Source: Papaver somniferum
Lineage: Eukaryota; Streptophyta; Magnoliopsida; Ranunculales; Papaveraceae
Length of the DNA: 64,000 bases
Reading direction: 5' to 3'
Assembly: GCF_003573695.1 (NCBI RefSeq)
Contig: NC_039358.1
Span: 9,652,326 to 9,716,325 of the forward strand
Program-made: the position numbers and the translations under genes
Notes under the pieces: model-generated
What the model was told of the DNA's origin: nothing
The model's database searches: none
What the model saw: only the letters and a program-made list of their open reading frames with translations
Shown: positions 37,401 to 48,790 of the stretch, one piece after another
Layout of the letters: each line of letters starts with the position of its first letter
How positions within the stretch are numbered: the stretch's first letter is position 1

Positions 37401-38499
37401 ACGTTTAGTGTTTTTTGTGATATAAACAGTTTCGGATGAGTTTTCTTCTCGTGCTCTTTTTGATGCCCTGTGAGTGTTGTGTTTTCATAATTGTATATTT
37501 TTGGTGTTGATTTTATCTTCTAAGTATAGTACTAGTGGTTCTGATAATTCCACCTGACATGTTTAGTTGAAATTTCGATATCAGCAGAAGAAAGAAAATT
37601 TTCAAAAATCTTCGGTGGTGTTTGCAGATGACATTTTGAATAATGTTAATTTTCTGAGAGGATGATCTTAGGTGGCGAGAAGATGACTCGTGGGGGATCG
37701 GCCGAAGATCCTATCCCTGGTACTGTGCAGTGCACAAGAGTGAGAAAAATGGGATAAGATGTCCATCTGTTGAGTATCTGACCACCCCCTAAACCAAGAT
37801 CTCCTTCCGGATGAAACTGACAAAAGAAGGGTAAATGATTGACCTTCCAATTTAATAGAATACATGTTAGAAACACACTTGTGATCAGATAATCATCTTC
37901 CGAAAAGAATAAGAGGCTTCAAGCCTTCAACTGATGTGCCAGAAATGTGAATGATGAGACTAATGACCAGACACTAAAAGTGTTTCTTCATCCTAAAAGC
38001 AGTTGCTGGGGATGAGCAAATTTATTCTCTCTCGCCATCTCTTATGACAGATACTACACAGATTTTAATGGTTTCCTTAATGTGGTTATTGGGTCGGTAA
38101 GCTATTCCGTTAATCTTGTTATTTTCATCCTCTTTTTCCTTTCGCTACCAGTGTCCTTATTAGCAGTAATAGCAACTCTTTCTTAATTTTGTTAGAATTT
38201 CTTAGTGTGCAGCTGTTGTCAAGTCCTCTTGAAATTTACCCATCAAGAGCACATTCCTTCCCTAGTCTATATCATTTACATTTCACTTAAACTTATTACT
38301 ATGCTGTTACACAATCTGTTTAGATCAGTAATTTTGATTGATCTCAACCGCAGTTCTGTTCTTTGCCTGCAAGGCTGCAACTCTATGTTGTTTTCCCTTA
38401 GTTTTGCTGTTTCGGTTTGTTTTAGTTACTGGGCTTAGTCATTGGCTGTTGTTGGGCTTAGTCAGTGGGAGGCAAACAATTCTTTATCTCTGAAAGAAA
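37401..38499. other. Intergenic DNA, possible small foldback element
   Basis: No gene was seen. The ends of 37651-37908 are weakly inverted (TTTTCTGAGAGGATGAT against ATCATCTTCCGAAAA), and the interior contains palindromic GTGCAGTGCAC-type sequence. This may be a small MITE, at low confidence. Confidence 0.4.
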
Positions 38500-39026
38500 T
38501 AGGGGTGAGCATTTGGCCCGTAATCCGTGGATTTAACCGGGATCAACCGTATTTTTGCAGATGGATGTCCGGACTGTTCGCTAATGGGTTGGATGCAGAT
38601 GGAATTTTCGATATCCAACGGATGATGGATTGGGTCCGGATGTAACCTTGAAAACCCGTTGGGCATCCATATCCACTAAATTAAGGGATTTATATAGTTT
38701 TAGAAAATATTACAGATAAATTGGGAGTTTTCAACGTGGTTGTTTGGGGTGTTGTCCATGGCACTTATATATTTGTATACATATATATAACATGTAGGTT
38801 CTATAAGAAGTTAGTTATGTTGGCTTTATTTTTTAATTATAAATTTTAACTAAAATAAATCCATTGGATTATCCGTATTCAACCCATCCATCCGTGCATC
38901 CATTGGACGCGAATCCGTTGGATGTTGGATTGGATGCAGATGCTAAATTTGAAATCCATAGTGTATTGGATTGGATGCGATGGGATGGGATGAAAACCGG
39001 TCCATATCGGCCCATGCTCACCCCTA
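38500..39026. mobile_element. hAT-like MITE with perfect 8-bp TSD
   Basis: The ends TAGGGGTGAGCAT (38500) and ATGCTCACCCCTA (39014-39026) are inverted. Both flanks are GAAAGAAA (38492-38499 and 39027-39034). The 527-bp interior has subterminal GGATG/CATCC-type repeats and no coding sequence. The 8-bp duplication and TAGGG-type ends fit hAT. Confidence 0.9.
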
Positions 39027-40477
39027 GAAAGAAAAAACCCTTGTTTTAGGGCATCCTAAAGAATTTTGAGGCATATGACAAAACATGGTCATTAGATAGT
39101 AAATCTAAAAGTCCTTTGTCCAAATATTTTTTTTTTGTAATGGTAAATCTACATTTCAATATTAATGTTAATAATAATGACTAGTTGTTAACGATTTTGG
39201 TTAGTGATTGACGTTAATGACTAGGAATTAGGATAATTAAGTTATAAAACTGTGTTGATAAATTTGGGGGAAGAAAGAGAAAAGGTTAGGTTTTTTTTTT
39301 TGCAAAAGGAGAAGTAAAAGTGAGGAAAAAACTTATATTTTGATTCATCTAGTCTCAATGGATGAGGATGGAGAATCTTCATTTAAAAAAGCTCGGAAAA
39401 TACACATCAACTATAACAATGATCAATAAACACCTAATTTTGTAGATTATGAGAATGATTTTACTCAAACTCAAACTCAGAATGATGATTTTTACGAGCC
39501 AAATCCAAACGATGAATACAGCGATGGAAAACCCAATGCTACTGATAATGAGAATGATTTTACTTCTGTCATATGTTTAATTTTATTTTTGTAGGTTGAA
39601 ATCATCAAAAAAAAGTTGATTTTTTTCACCCCGGTTCGTTATATACGATGAACAGTTCAGCTTACTGAAATGTTTAAAGTTATTGGCCAAACTTTTGTTT
39701 TATGACTTCCCAAATCGATAGTTAACAGTCCGGCTTATTTTAAGTTTTCATAATAAGCCAAACCTTCTCCTATGAGTTGTAGAGAAAAACTGTTAATGGT
39801 TCCGCTTATGCAGTGAATATTGTAAGAGCCGAACCTTATACCTCTGTGTGGTCGTCTTATATCTTGAATATTCTTTCAGCCCAACAACTATTGACTTGTT
39901 TATGAAAAAAAATGAGTTCATACACATTTTGAGGTTATGCTTATACATTAAGTATCGAAATTGGCGAACCTTCATAAAATACTAGGTTCAGCTTATTCAT
40001 TATTTAGTGTATATGCTTCGTAATATCTAACCTTCTGATGTTCTTGTAAAACTATGAATTAAATTGAGTATATATCTATATGGATTGAAATGTAATAGCA
40101 TTAGTTTAGTGTCGTGCATTTTCTTCATTTTTGTCGTGCGATTTTGGACTTTATCGACCGATAAAGATGAATAAAATGCACCACTGATCACACTATAAAA
40201 GGCATATTTCTTAAACTATCCTTTTATTTGATTATTGTTAGTATGAACAAAAAAAAATTTAGGTTGTGGTTTCTCGTTTTATCAATCACATTAATGAGAT
40301 GATCCCATAACCACATATTCCAAGTTGATAAGCCTGTAAAACAACAGCCAGTCGTAAAGTGTAATAAGTTTGTAACATAATATCTAGTCGAAAGTGCATA
40401 TCCACCATGTTAGAATATTTGTACCAATTAGGTGTCTTTATCTGGGTTGTTGCTTCACATAAGGCCAATTTAAACTA
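39027..40477. repeat. AT-rich region with spaced GGTTCGGCTTAT-type hairpins
   Basis: Between about 39630 and 39990 short inverted pairs recur about every 60-90 bp: GGCTTATT with AATAAGCC (39733-39764) and GGTTCCGCTTA with TAAGAGCCGAACC (39799-39835). The pattern looks like the interior of a non-autonomous element, but its ends were not found. No gene was seen. Confidence 0.5.
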
Positions 40478-41619
40478 GGGAAAAATATCGTTTGGTCCTT
40501 TTTTAGATGGGCCCATGTCTGTTTGGTCCTTTTGGAAAACGCCTTTACTGTTTGATCCATAATTATTTAAAAATATAAAACAGACAAAAATACTCTTCCG
40601 TGTTAATTTTTACTTATTTTCTTGTAGCAGTTCGTTTTGTGTGATGAACCATCAAAGTTCATTCTTACAAATGAAAACCAAATTAAATCACATATGAACG
40701 AACTTCATTATTTCATTAAAATTCTACAAAAAATTCATTATTAAGAACAAAAACCTACATAAACATATATAAACCAGAGTTCATTTCTGGATTGAACTCC
40801 TGATAAAAACCTATATAAACCAGAGTTCATTTCTGGAATGAACTCCTGATAAAAACCTATATAAACGATTATGTTCATCAACAAAAACCTACATAAACCT
40901 ATATAAACCAGAGTTCATTCCAAAAATGAAGTTCATTTCAGTAATGAAGTTCATTCCAGGAATAAAGTTCATCTTAAGCAGCAGCAACAACAAAACGCAT
41001 TAATCTTCATCTTCAACAGCAGCTGCAGATTTCTAGGGTTTGACGAGTTCATCTTCATCATCATCTCCAATCGCAGCAACATCAAGAAACCCAAAAAACC
41101 TAATTAAATCTTCAACAACAACAGATCCATCTTGAGTTCGTCTTCATTTTCATCATCATCACCAATCGCAATAAACATCAAGAAAAACAAAAACCTAATT
41201 AAATCTTCAACAACAGCAGATTTATCTTTGACAACAACAACAGTAGTAGAAGATGAGTTTGTTACATCAAGAAAAAACATCAAAATCTTCATCACAAACC
41301 ATAGTTCATTCCTGAAATGAACTCCGTCATCTTCATCTTCTTCATCAGCAGCAGCAACTCATCTTCATCATCTTCATCTTCTCCATCATCAACAGCAACA
41401 ACAGACGAAAAAACATCAAAATCTTCATCACAAACCAGAGTTCATTCCAGAAATGAACTCCGTCATCTTCATCTTCTTTTGTAGATCCGAAACTTACCCA
41501 AGCATGTGAAGATGATAAAGGTTCATCATCATCATAAATAGCAGCAAAATCTTCAACCTCACCCTCTTCATCATCAAAACAGAAGCAAACATCAAAAAAA
41601 AAGGCAAAACTTCATCGTA

Positions 41620-41652
<33 letters not shown>

Positions 41653-41995
41653 GTTCATCTTCTTCATCACTAGCAGAGAAAAATAGAGAGAAGAGAGAAT
41701 CATTCATCATCATCTTCATCTTCTTCATCACTAGCAGGAAGAAAATAAAAAAAGAAAAAAAGAGAGAGAAATTCTAGATTTGAAAATATATGAGAGAGAA
41801 AGTAAATCTGAGAATGATTTCTTCTCTCTTACTTTTTGACTATATATATGGTCCTAATCTAAAAGGGTATTTCTGCCACTACAAGATGACAATTACATCA
41901 TCCATGACATCACCCTAGGACCAAAATATAATTTATATTACCAAATAGGACCAAACAGACAGTTGACTAGGTCAATTGGACTAGACTCTCTCTAA
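40478..41995. mobile_element. Non-autonomous TIR element with TTTGGTCC ends
   Basis: The left end has GTTTGGTCCTTTTTTAGATG (40490) and TGTCTGTTTGGTCCTTTTGG (40516). The right end has the inverse (CCAAATAGGACCAAACAGAC, 41941-41960, then a GACTAG-rich tail). The interior holds a 46-bp tandem repeat (CCTATATAAACCAGAGTTCA plus remainder, 40760-40870), at least five copies of the dyad GAGTTCATT..AATGAACTC, and a long TCATCATCTTC microsatellite. No transposase is present. Right-end position and target duplication are not certain. Confidence 0.55.
41040..41740. repeat. (TCATCATCTTC)n-type imperfect microsatellite
   Basis: Low-complexity CAT/CTT trinucleotide sequence includes an ATC run at about 41621-41652. 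Open frames here encode Asp/Glu- or Ser-runs and are not genes. Confidence 0.85.
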
Positions 41996-42125
41996 TATAT
42001 TATTTGTATGACCAATTTGTATTTCCTACTTTAAACTAATAAGAAGAGAGGACAGTCGATTATTAAGTTACACAAATAGTTTGTGGGTGTAAATATAAAC
42101 GAAATGGCCGTTGCCACGGTGGAAC

Positions 42126-42354
42126 TGTTGGAGAAAATATATTCTTGTTACTTATATTTCCTTAGTCTACTAGGTTTCCCAATTTACTAGGTCTTTCCTA
42201 AACTTAGTCTTACGTAAATATAGTTCTTTCCTAGAATATCTCTATTTGTTGTAACCTATTTTTTTGTAAACTTCACTATATATATCAATGAGAATAAACA
42301 AAATATTCACTGTTGAAAAACCATAAACACTGTATCCAAACTTTGATTTCTTCA
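42126..42354 (+). repeat. 5' LTR of the truncated copia element
   Basis: Starts TGTTGGAGAAAATATATTC and ends TTTCTTCA, with a TATATATA stretch near 42282 and AATGAGAATAAAC typical of copia LTR R regions. There is no second LTR to compare, so the boundaries rest on the TG..CA ends and the adjoining PBS-like TGGTATC. Confidence 0.7.
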
Positions 42355-42640
42355 TGGTATCTTCGTGCTAGGTTTCTCTTTAGGTCCTCTTCTTCGCCTA
42401 AATATCCTTGCAAATCGAAGTTTCTTTCATCGTCAACAGCAAACCAATCCATCTTCTAAATCGCTCCAACCAGTTTATAAACCAAACAAACACAAAAAAA
42501 AAAGCAACAACAACGATTTCCTTCATCGTCAAGCAATAGGGTCGTTGCTCTCTCAGTCCAGCACCAGCGACGCCTCTTCACCAGTCAAGCATCAGTGACG
42601 CTTCTCTATTGTCAGGCATCAACGACGTTTCCTACATCAG

Positions 42641-43885
42641 TTGACAACATCCATGGGAGACATTCCTGATCACTCTGTTGACACCAGCAACAATAACAAA
42701 GGTTCTTCTGATACTAATCCTCACCTTCATCCTTCTAGTCCTTATTATGTTCATCCAGCAGACAATCCTACCACTATTCTTTATCAACCCGTTCTCACAA
42801 GTGAAAACTATGCCACTTGGGTTCGTGGTTTTCGTAAGGCCTTAAGTGCCAAGGCCAAACTTGGATACATCGATGGCACAGTTGTTAAGCCAGAAATTTC
42901 AGCCGATATACCGTACTGGCAACGCTGCGATGATCTTGTCGGCAGTTGGGTTTGCAATTCTTGTGAACCCGCAATTGGCCGTAGTGTGATGTCTTTCGAA
43001 ACTGCTCATGAGATGTGGATGGATTTGAAGAGCCGTTTTGCTCAATCCAATGCAACAAAGTTATATGCAATCAAACAGTCCATTTCAACCTTGAAACAAG
43101 AACACCAGACTGTTGCTCAATATTACACACAACTCAAAACTCTTTGGGATCAATTGGATTCTTTTCGGCCTCCCAATGCTTGCATCTGTAATGCTGGTAA
43201 GTCCATCCTTGAACACCATAACCAAGATCGTGCTATGGAGTTTTTACAGGGTCTTCAGGAGCGCTTCTCTGCCTTGCGCAGTCAACTTCTGGTCATCGAA
43301 CCATTGCCGTCAGCAGCGAAACTTTACAATCTCGTCAGGCAAGAGGAAGAGCAACAAGGCCTTAACTCTGCTGTTGTTCCTCTTCTTGACTCTGCGGCTT
43401 TGTCTGCTGCTCGCACAGACAATAGAAGCTACCGCAATCCGTCCCAGTTTCGCCCTGTCCACAGCCAATCCGACGGAAACAAACGTCCACGACCCTTTTG
43501 CGATCATTGTAATCGGCATGGCCATACACGTCCGGTGTGCTGGAAGCTTCATGGTTACCCTACCAACGGCGGAAACGAGCCCTCCAAAGCCGCTGCTGTT
43601 GCTGCCAATCACGCCTTAGCTGCTGTCGCTTCTCCTGGCCAGCACTGCAACGCGTCTGCCATGCTCCCAGCTGCGCCTGTCACGTTCCCAGCAGCCCCTG
43701 CAATCACTGCCGAACAGTACCAGCAACTGCTCAACCTGCTGGCTCCACCACACAGCGCTGATGTCCCTTCTCCAGCAGCCAACTTCGCTGGTAAGTCTCC
43801 TATCAACCGTCCCTCATTATTTGCTGCTCACGCCTGTTTGTGCACCTCTGGTACCGACTGTTTGTGCCCCTCTGCTCATTTGTGA
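42641..43885 (+). CDS. Copia gag protein with zinc knuckle
   Basis: A 414-codon open frame. The N-terminus has YVHPADNPTTILYQPVLTS and ENYATWVRGFRKALSAKAKL, typical of the retrotransposon gag N-terminal family (PF14244 type). The central capsid-like part has WMDLKSRFAQSNATKLYAIK. A CCHC knuckle CDHCNRHGHTRPVC (Cys-x2-Cys-x4-His-x4-Cys) is at about 43495-43540. The C-terminus is Ala/Pro-rich. Gag coats element RNA in virus-like particles. The frame ends at 43885 before the protease, which lies in another frame, so gag and pol are now separated. The start at 42641 is the first in-frame Met. Confidence 0.85.
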   Translation: MTTSMGDIPDHSVDTSNNNKGSSDTNPHLHPSSPYYVHPADNPTTILYQPVLTSENYATWVRGFRKALSAKAKLGYIDGTVVKPEISADIPYWQRCDDLVGSWVCNSCEPAIGRSVMSFETAHEMWMDLKSRFAQSNATKLYAIKQSISTLKQEHQTVAQYYTQLKTLWDQLDSFRPPNACICNAGKSILEHHNQDRAMEFLQGLQERFSALRSQLLVIEPLPSAAKLYNLVRQEEEQQGLNSAVVPLLDSAALSAARTDNRSYRNPSQFRPVHSQSDGNKRPRPFCDHCNRHGHTRPVCWKLHGYPTNGGNEPSKAAAVAANHALAAVASPGQHCNASAMLPAAPVTFPAAPAITAEQYQQLLNLLAPPHSADVPSPAANFAGKSPINRPSLFAAHACLCTSGTDCLCPSAHL

Positions 43886-43903
43886 AACGCTGATTTTTCC
43901 CTT

Positions 43904-45174
43904 ATGCATACAACTCCAATTTGCAATTCTGTCTCAATATTGCCGTCTTTTCCCTCTTTGCCAAAAATATTGGCTTGTTCTCTATCTACTTGGATTGTCG
44001 ATAGTGGTGCTACGCACCATATATGTTCTTCTTTATCATATTTCAATACTTATGCGTTGGTTGACAAACCAATTGAAGTCCAATTGCCAGATGGATCGTT
44101 TACCTCTGTGACTCATGTTGGTAATATTGATTTATCACCTAAAATCAAATTACTAAACGTCCTTCATGTTCCCAGTTTTAAGTTCAATCTCATATCGGTT
44201 AGTCAATTAACAAAAACAACCAATTGTTGTATTAAATTTTCTCATGATTCGTGTGTTTCCAGGACCTTCAAACGAACCAGGAGATTGGATGGAGTAGGCG
44301 CATTGCCGGCCTATATCATTTTAGCTTTCGTCCTTCTGTTTTTTCTTTTATTGCAAATAAGAGGCCAATGGATATGTGGCATTGCCGTTTAGGCCATCCC
44401 AGTGAGGATTGTTTTCGTTTCTTATCTCGCACTTTTAATTTCATTGACTCCAAGAATATTCACTCTTGTATTGTGTGTCCCTTGGCTAAACAAACAAGGT
44501 TACCCTTTAATAAAAGTACTTCTTCTTCTTCTTCTTATGCTTTCCAGTTAATTCATGCTGATCTTTGGGGACCATTTTCCGTGGCATCCTCTACGGGTGC
44601 CAGATATTTTCTCACTTTGGTTGATGATTATACTCGATGCACTTGGGTTTATCTCATGGTTGCCAAATCAGAAACTCTAGTATGTTTACAGAAATTTTTC
44701 CAATTTGGGATTCGGCAATATGGTCACAAAATTGCTACCATAACTTCTGGTACTCATACTACATTTATTCCACAACTTCAAACTTTTCGTTCTGATAATG
44801 GTTCTGAATTCAAATCTAAAGAACTTCAGTCTTGGTTTCATCAGAATGGTATTTTACATCAAACAAGTTGTGTATACACACCTCAACAAAATGGAATTGT
44901 CGAACGTAAACATAGACATCTTCTTAATGTCGCTCGTGCATTACGTTTTCAGTCTAATGTCCCTTTACAATTTTGGGGTGAATGCATAATGACTGCGGCA
45001 TATTTAATCAACAAAATGCCGACCCCCGTCTTATCACACAAATCCCCTCATGAAATGCTATTGTCCACATTACCGTCTTATTCTCATTTACGGGTTTTTG
45101 GTTGCCTTTGTTTTGGTCGCAATCCACGTCCGAAGAAATTAATTAAATTTCGAAAATTGTGCCTAAATACATAA
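43904..45174 (+). pseudogene. Copia protease and integrase, frameshifted and truncated
   Basis: Protease: WIVDSGATHHICSS (catalytic Asp in DSGA, near 44005) with VLHVPSFKFNLISVSQL downstream. A frame change at about 44250 leads to the pre-integrase zinc region (WHCRLGHPSEDCF, then CIVCPLAKQ). The integrase core has LIHADLWGPF (Asp), RSDNGSEFKS (Asp) and NGIVERKHRH (Glu), so the catalytic triad is kept. The open frame then ends at 45172-45174 in unrelated sequence after KKLIKFRKLC. Everything downstream of integrase is missing. Confidence 0.88.
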
Positions 45175-45699
45175 ACACCTCGGAATTTTTCATAAAAACT
45201 CTAAATTTGATATTGTTGTTTGTACTCATTGCATAGATTTCTTTAAAATCTTTTCAACGAGATAAAGTTTGTGAAATTCCAAGATGCATATTTTTAAATA
45301 TATTATATTCCAGTTTTCTTTCCAATTATACCCCTGATAAAATAGGGTATATAAAGTGTTATAGTAATTGGAATAAAAGGTAGGGGTTGTGTCATCCTTT
45401 CATTGTTGAACCAAAAAAAATTGTTTACACAAAATCCAATCTTTTTGTGTCAAATTGGGAAAAAAGTAAATCATGCTTCACAACGATACAGCGTCATCAT
45501 ATATAAAATCGGCCTAATTAGTTGGTCTCAACTTTGTTGGGAAGTGATACATATCCCGCAGGCTCAGTCCCACAGGTTGTTTTGCAAAAGAAAAAGGTAG
45601 TGGTCTTCTTATGACCCGACGATTGAGCAGGGGATGGGTATAGTGTGATCCCACCCCATGTGTCACGTCAATACAAACCGCATGATGTAAATCATTACA
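45175..45699. other. Unassigned AT-rich junction DNA
   Basis: No gene or element end was recognised between the truncated copia and the palindrome-rich block. Confidence 0.5.
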
Positions 45700-47251
45700 T
45701 AAAGGGGAAATTAGGCTCAGGCCCAACCCATGGATAACCCATAATATGAGGCCCTTAATTAAAAAAAGTTTAAATCTAGGCCCCGAGTTTTTAAAAGACC
45801 TTGATACCCTTATGCATATTGTCAAGCCCATAATTAAATAAAATTTAAATCTAGGCCCAAAATTATTAAATCTAAGCCCGAAATTATTAAAATACAGTGC
45901 GAAGGTGTAAACAGAAGTTACACATGCATATGGCATGTGTAACCAGAAGTTACACATCCTTATGATATGTGTAATGCAAAGTTACACTTGTATATATATG
46001 CAAATAAATAGACATCAAAAAAAAAACACAAAAAAAAAGTTATTACTTTAATATTCATTTACAATAATTTCTTAGCATGTGTAACTAGAAGTTACACACG
46101 CATCTGTTTAGTGTAATTGAGAGTTACATATGTGTCTATCTAGTGTAACTGAGAGTTACACATGCATCTGACTTGTGTATTCAGCGTCAACTCCAGTTCC
46201 AGCGAGACCATTACCACATTTAAGCAATTAGCTTTTATGAAGTTATCTAAAACCTGAAATATAACAACAAGCAATCAGTATTTATACGATTAAAATGAAC
46301 AGTACATAAAACAATGTATATTTCAGTTTCACAAGCATCTGACTAGTGTAGCTAGCGGTTACACATGCATCTGAATTGTGTAACTGAGAGTTACACATGC
46401 ATATAACATGTGTAACTAGGAGATACACATTCACCTGGCTAGTGTAGCTAGCAGTTACACATGCATATGACTAGTGTAACTAGGAGTTACACATACATAT
46501 TGATATGTGTACCCAAAATCAGTATGTGTAAGTAAAAGTTACATATGCATATCCCATCAAATTAGCATGTGTAACTATAAGTTACATATGCATATCCCAT
46601 CAAATTAGCATGTGTAACTATAAGTTACACATCTAATTTGCATGTGTAACTAGTAGATACACATTTATGTGGCTTGTGTACCTAGAAGTTACATATTTAA
46701 TTAGCATGTGTAACTACTAGTTACACATCCATAGTCTGCCAATGCTAGTTAAACGTGCAAATTGTCATGCATATGGCTTGTGTGATGTGCAGTTAAACAG
46801 ATGTATGAGTTAAGTGAAACCATTCCAGACCTATATCCATATACTACCTTTCAAGAAAAAGAAGTAGCTAGTCGTAAGTAATCAAGAAGCTAGAACACTT
46901 CTCAGGTACGTATAAATACAACTTCCGTATAAATACAACAATGTATATTCAGTTTCACAAACATCTGACTAGTGTAGCTAGCAGTTACACATGCATATAA
47001 CATGTGTAATTAGGAGTTACACATTCATATTAGTATCTGTACCCAAAATCAGTATGTGTAAGTAAAAGTTACACATCTAATTAGCATGTGTAGCTCGAAA
47101 TCCCACATCTAATTAGCATGTGTAACTAGAAATTACACATCTATTTAGCTTGGGTAACTAGAAGTTACACATCCACTTAGTTTGTGTACCTAGAAGGTAA
47201 GCAACAATTATCCTATCTATGTAGCTTGTGTAACTAGAAGTTACACATCCA

Positions 47252-48040
47252 CTTAGTTTCTTATGATATCCCTTTTCATAAGAACCTTCAATATATAGAA
47301 CATAAACTTTATATCCCAGGATGTGTAACTGCTAGTTACACATCCTGCTAGTTACTGTTAGATCATCTCCAAACTGAATGATGGCCCTTTACTGAGAACA
47401 AGCTGGCCATAAAGAAACTTCCAACCAATGTTATCTAGTAATTCCAATATGATTGATATACCTTTTCATAAGAACCTGCAAATATAGAACATAAACTTTA
47501 TATCCTAGGATGTGTAACTAGAAATTACACATCTATTTAGCTTGTGTAACTAGAATTTATGCATCCACTTAGTTTGTGTACCTAGAAGGTAAGGAACAAT
47601 TATCTTATCTATATAGCTTGTGTAACTAGAAGTTACGCATCCACTTAGTTTCTTATGATATCCCTTTTCATAAGAACCTTCAATATATAGAACATAAACT
47701 TTATATCCCAGGATGTGTAACTGCTAGTTACACATCCTGCTAGTTACTGCTAGATCATCATCCAAACTGAATGATGGCCCTTTACTAAGAACAAGATGTC
47801 CATAAAGCAACTTACAACCAATGTTATCTAGTCATTCCAATATTCATGATATACCTTTTCATAAGAACCTGCAAATATAGAACATAAACTTTATATCCTA
47901 GGATGTGTAACTAGCAGTTACACATCCTGCTAGTTACAGGTTTCAGATAACTAGCAGTTAGACATCCATATGCCAACATATATGGATACCTAGAAATGTG
48001 AAAATCACAATCAAATTTTATGAGTCATGTTTACCTGAAG
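47252..48040. repeat. 392-bp tandem duplication within the palindrome block
   Basis: CTTAGTTTCTTATGATATCC occurs at 47252 and 47644, and CCTTTTCATAAGAACCTGC at 47461 and 47854, so a 392-393-bp unit is present twice with a few mismatches. The unit contains three palindrome copies. Confidence 0.88.
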
Positions 48041-48189
48041 CTCACTCGACAACACCATCCTCATCTGCTTAACCACTTTTGTGGTATCAATATCAACTCC
48101 ACCACTCCCTGCAATCCATACATACACGTAAAAAATGTATAGAGTCATTAAGAACCTTATTTTTCTGAAACTTCATTTGGTCAAACAAA

Positions 48190-48790
48190 AAATTCACAAC
48201 AATTCACAAAAAACAAAAAACAACAGAAAAATACAAATTCCATGCTAAAAATACAACATGATACATATGTTCCACATACTGTATAACAAAAAACAGCATG
48301 TCTACATCATCAATTTGAAGTTGTTCTTCTGCAACAACATTGTTTCTTCATCCTCTTCTCAGTATCAAACAAAAACTCACACGAAATTCACAAAAAACAA
48401 AAACAACAAAAAGATATATATACAAATTCCATGCTAAATATACAACATGATATACATGTGTAACCTTATGTTACACATACTGTATAAAAAAACAGCATGT
48501 CTACATCATCAATTTGAAGTTGTTCTTCTGAAACAACATTGTTTCTTCATCCTCTTCTCAGTATCAAATAAAAAACTCACAACAAATTCACAAAAAACAA
48601 CAGAAAAATACAAATTTCATGCTAAAAATACAACAAGATACATATGTGTAACCTCAAGTTACACATACTGTAACAAAAAACAGCATGTCTACATCAATTT
48701 GAAGTTGTCCTTCTGAAACAAAATTGTTTCTTCATCCTCCTCTCAGTATCAACAAAATATAAACAACAAATTCACAAAAAATTCTCGGAT
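48190..48790. repeat. Three-copy 190-200-bp tandem repeat
   Basis: ACAGCATGTCTACATC occurs at 48293, 48492 and 48680. Each unit runs from a CACAAAAAACA-rich stretch to TTCTTCATCCTC and contains one AGTTACACA-like site. Short open frames across it are chance. Confidence 0.88.

Larger units (their letters stand above)
42126..45135 (+). mobile_element. 3'-truncated Ty1/copia retrotransposon
   Basis: A 229-bp LTR is followed by a PBS-like TGGTATC (42355), gag, protease and integrase, and the element then stops abruptly at about 45135. No reverse transcriptase, RNase H or 3' LTR follows. The order protease-integrase before RT identifies Ty1/copia. The 3' part was probably deleted or replaced when the following repeat block formed. 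Confidence 0.88.

Noticed and set aside
41100..41720. Asp/Ser-rich open frames around the CAT repeats
   Set aside because: Low-complexity trinucleotide sequence inside a non-autonomous repeat; no real protein signature.
45905..47950. CRISPR-like array
   Set aside because: Short palindromic repeats with spacers suggest it at first, but the spacers are themselves repetitive, the host is a plant nuclear genome, and there are no cas genes.
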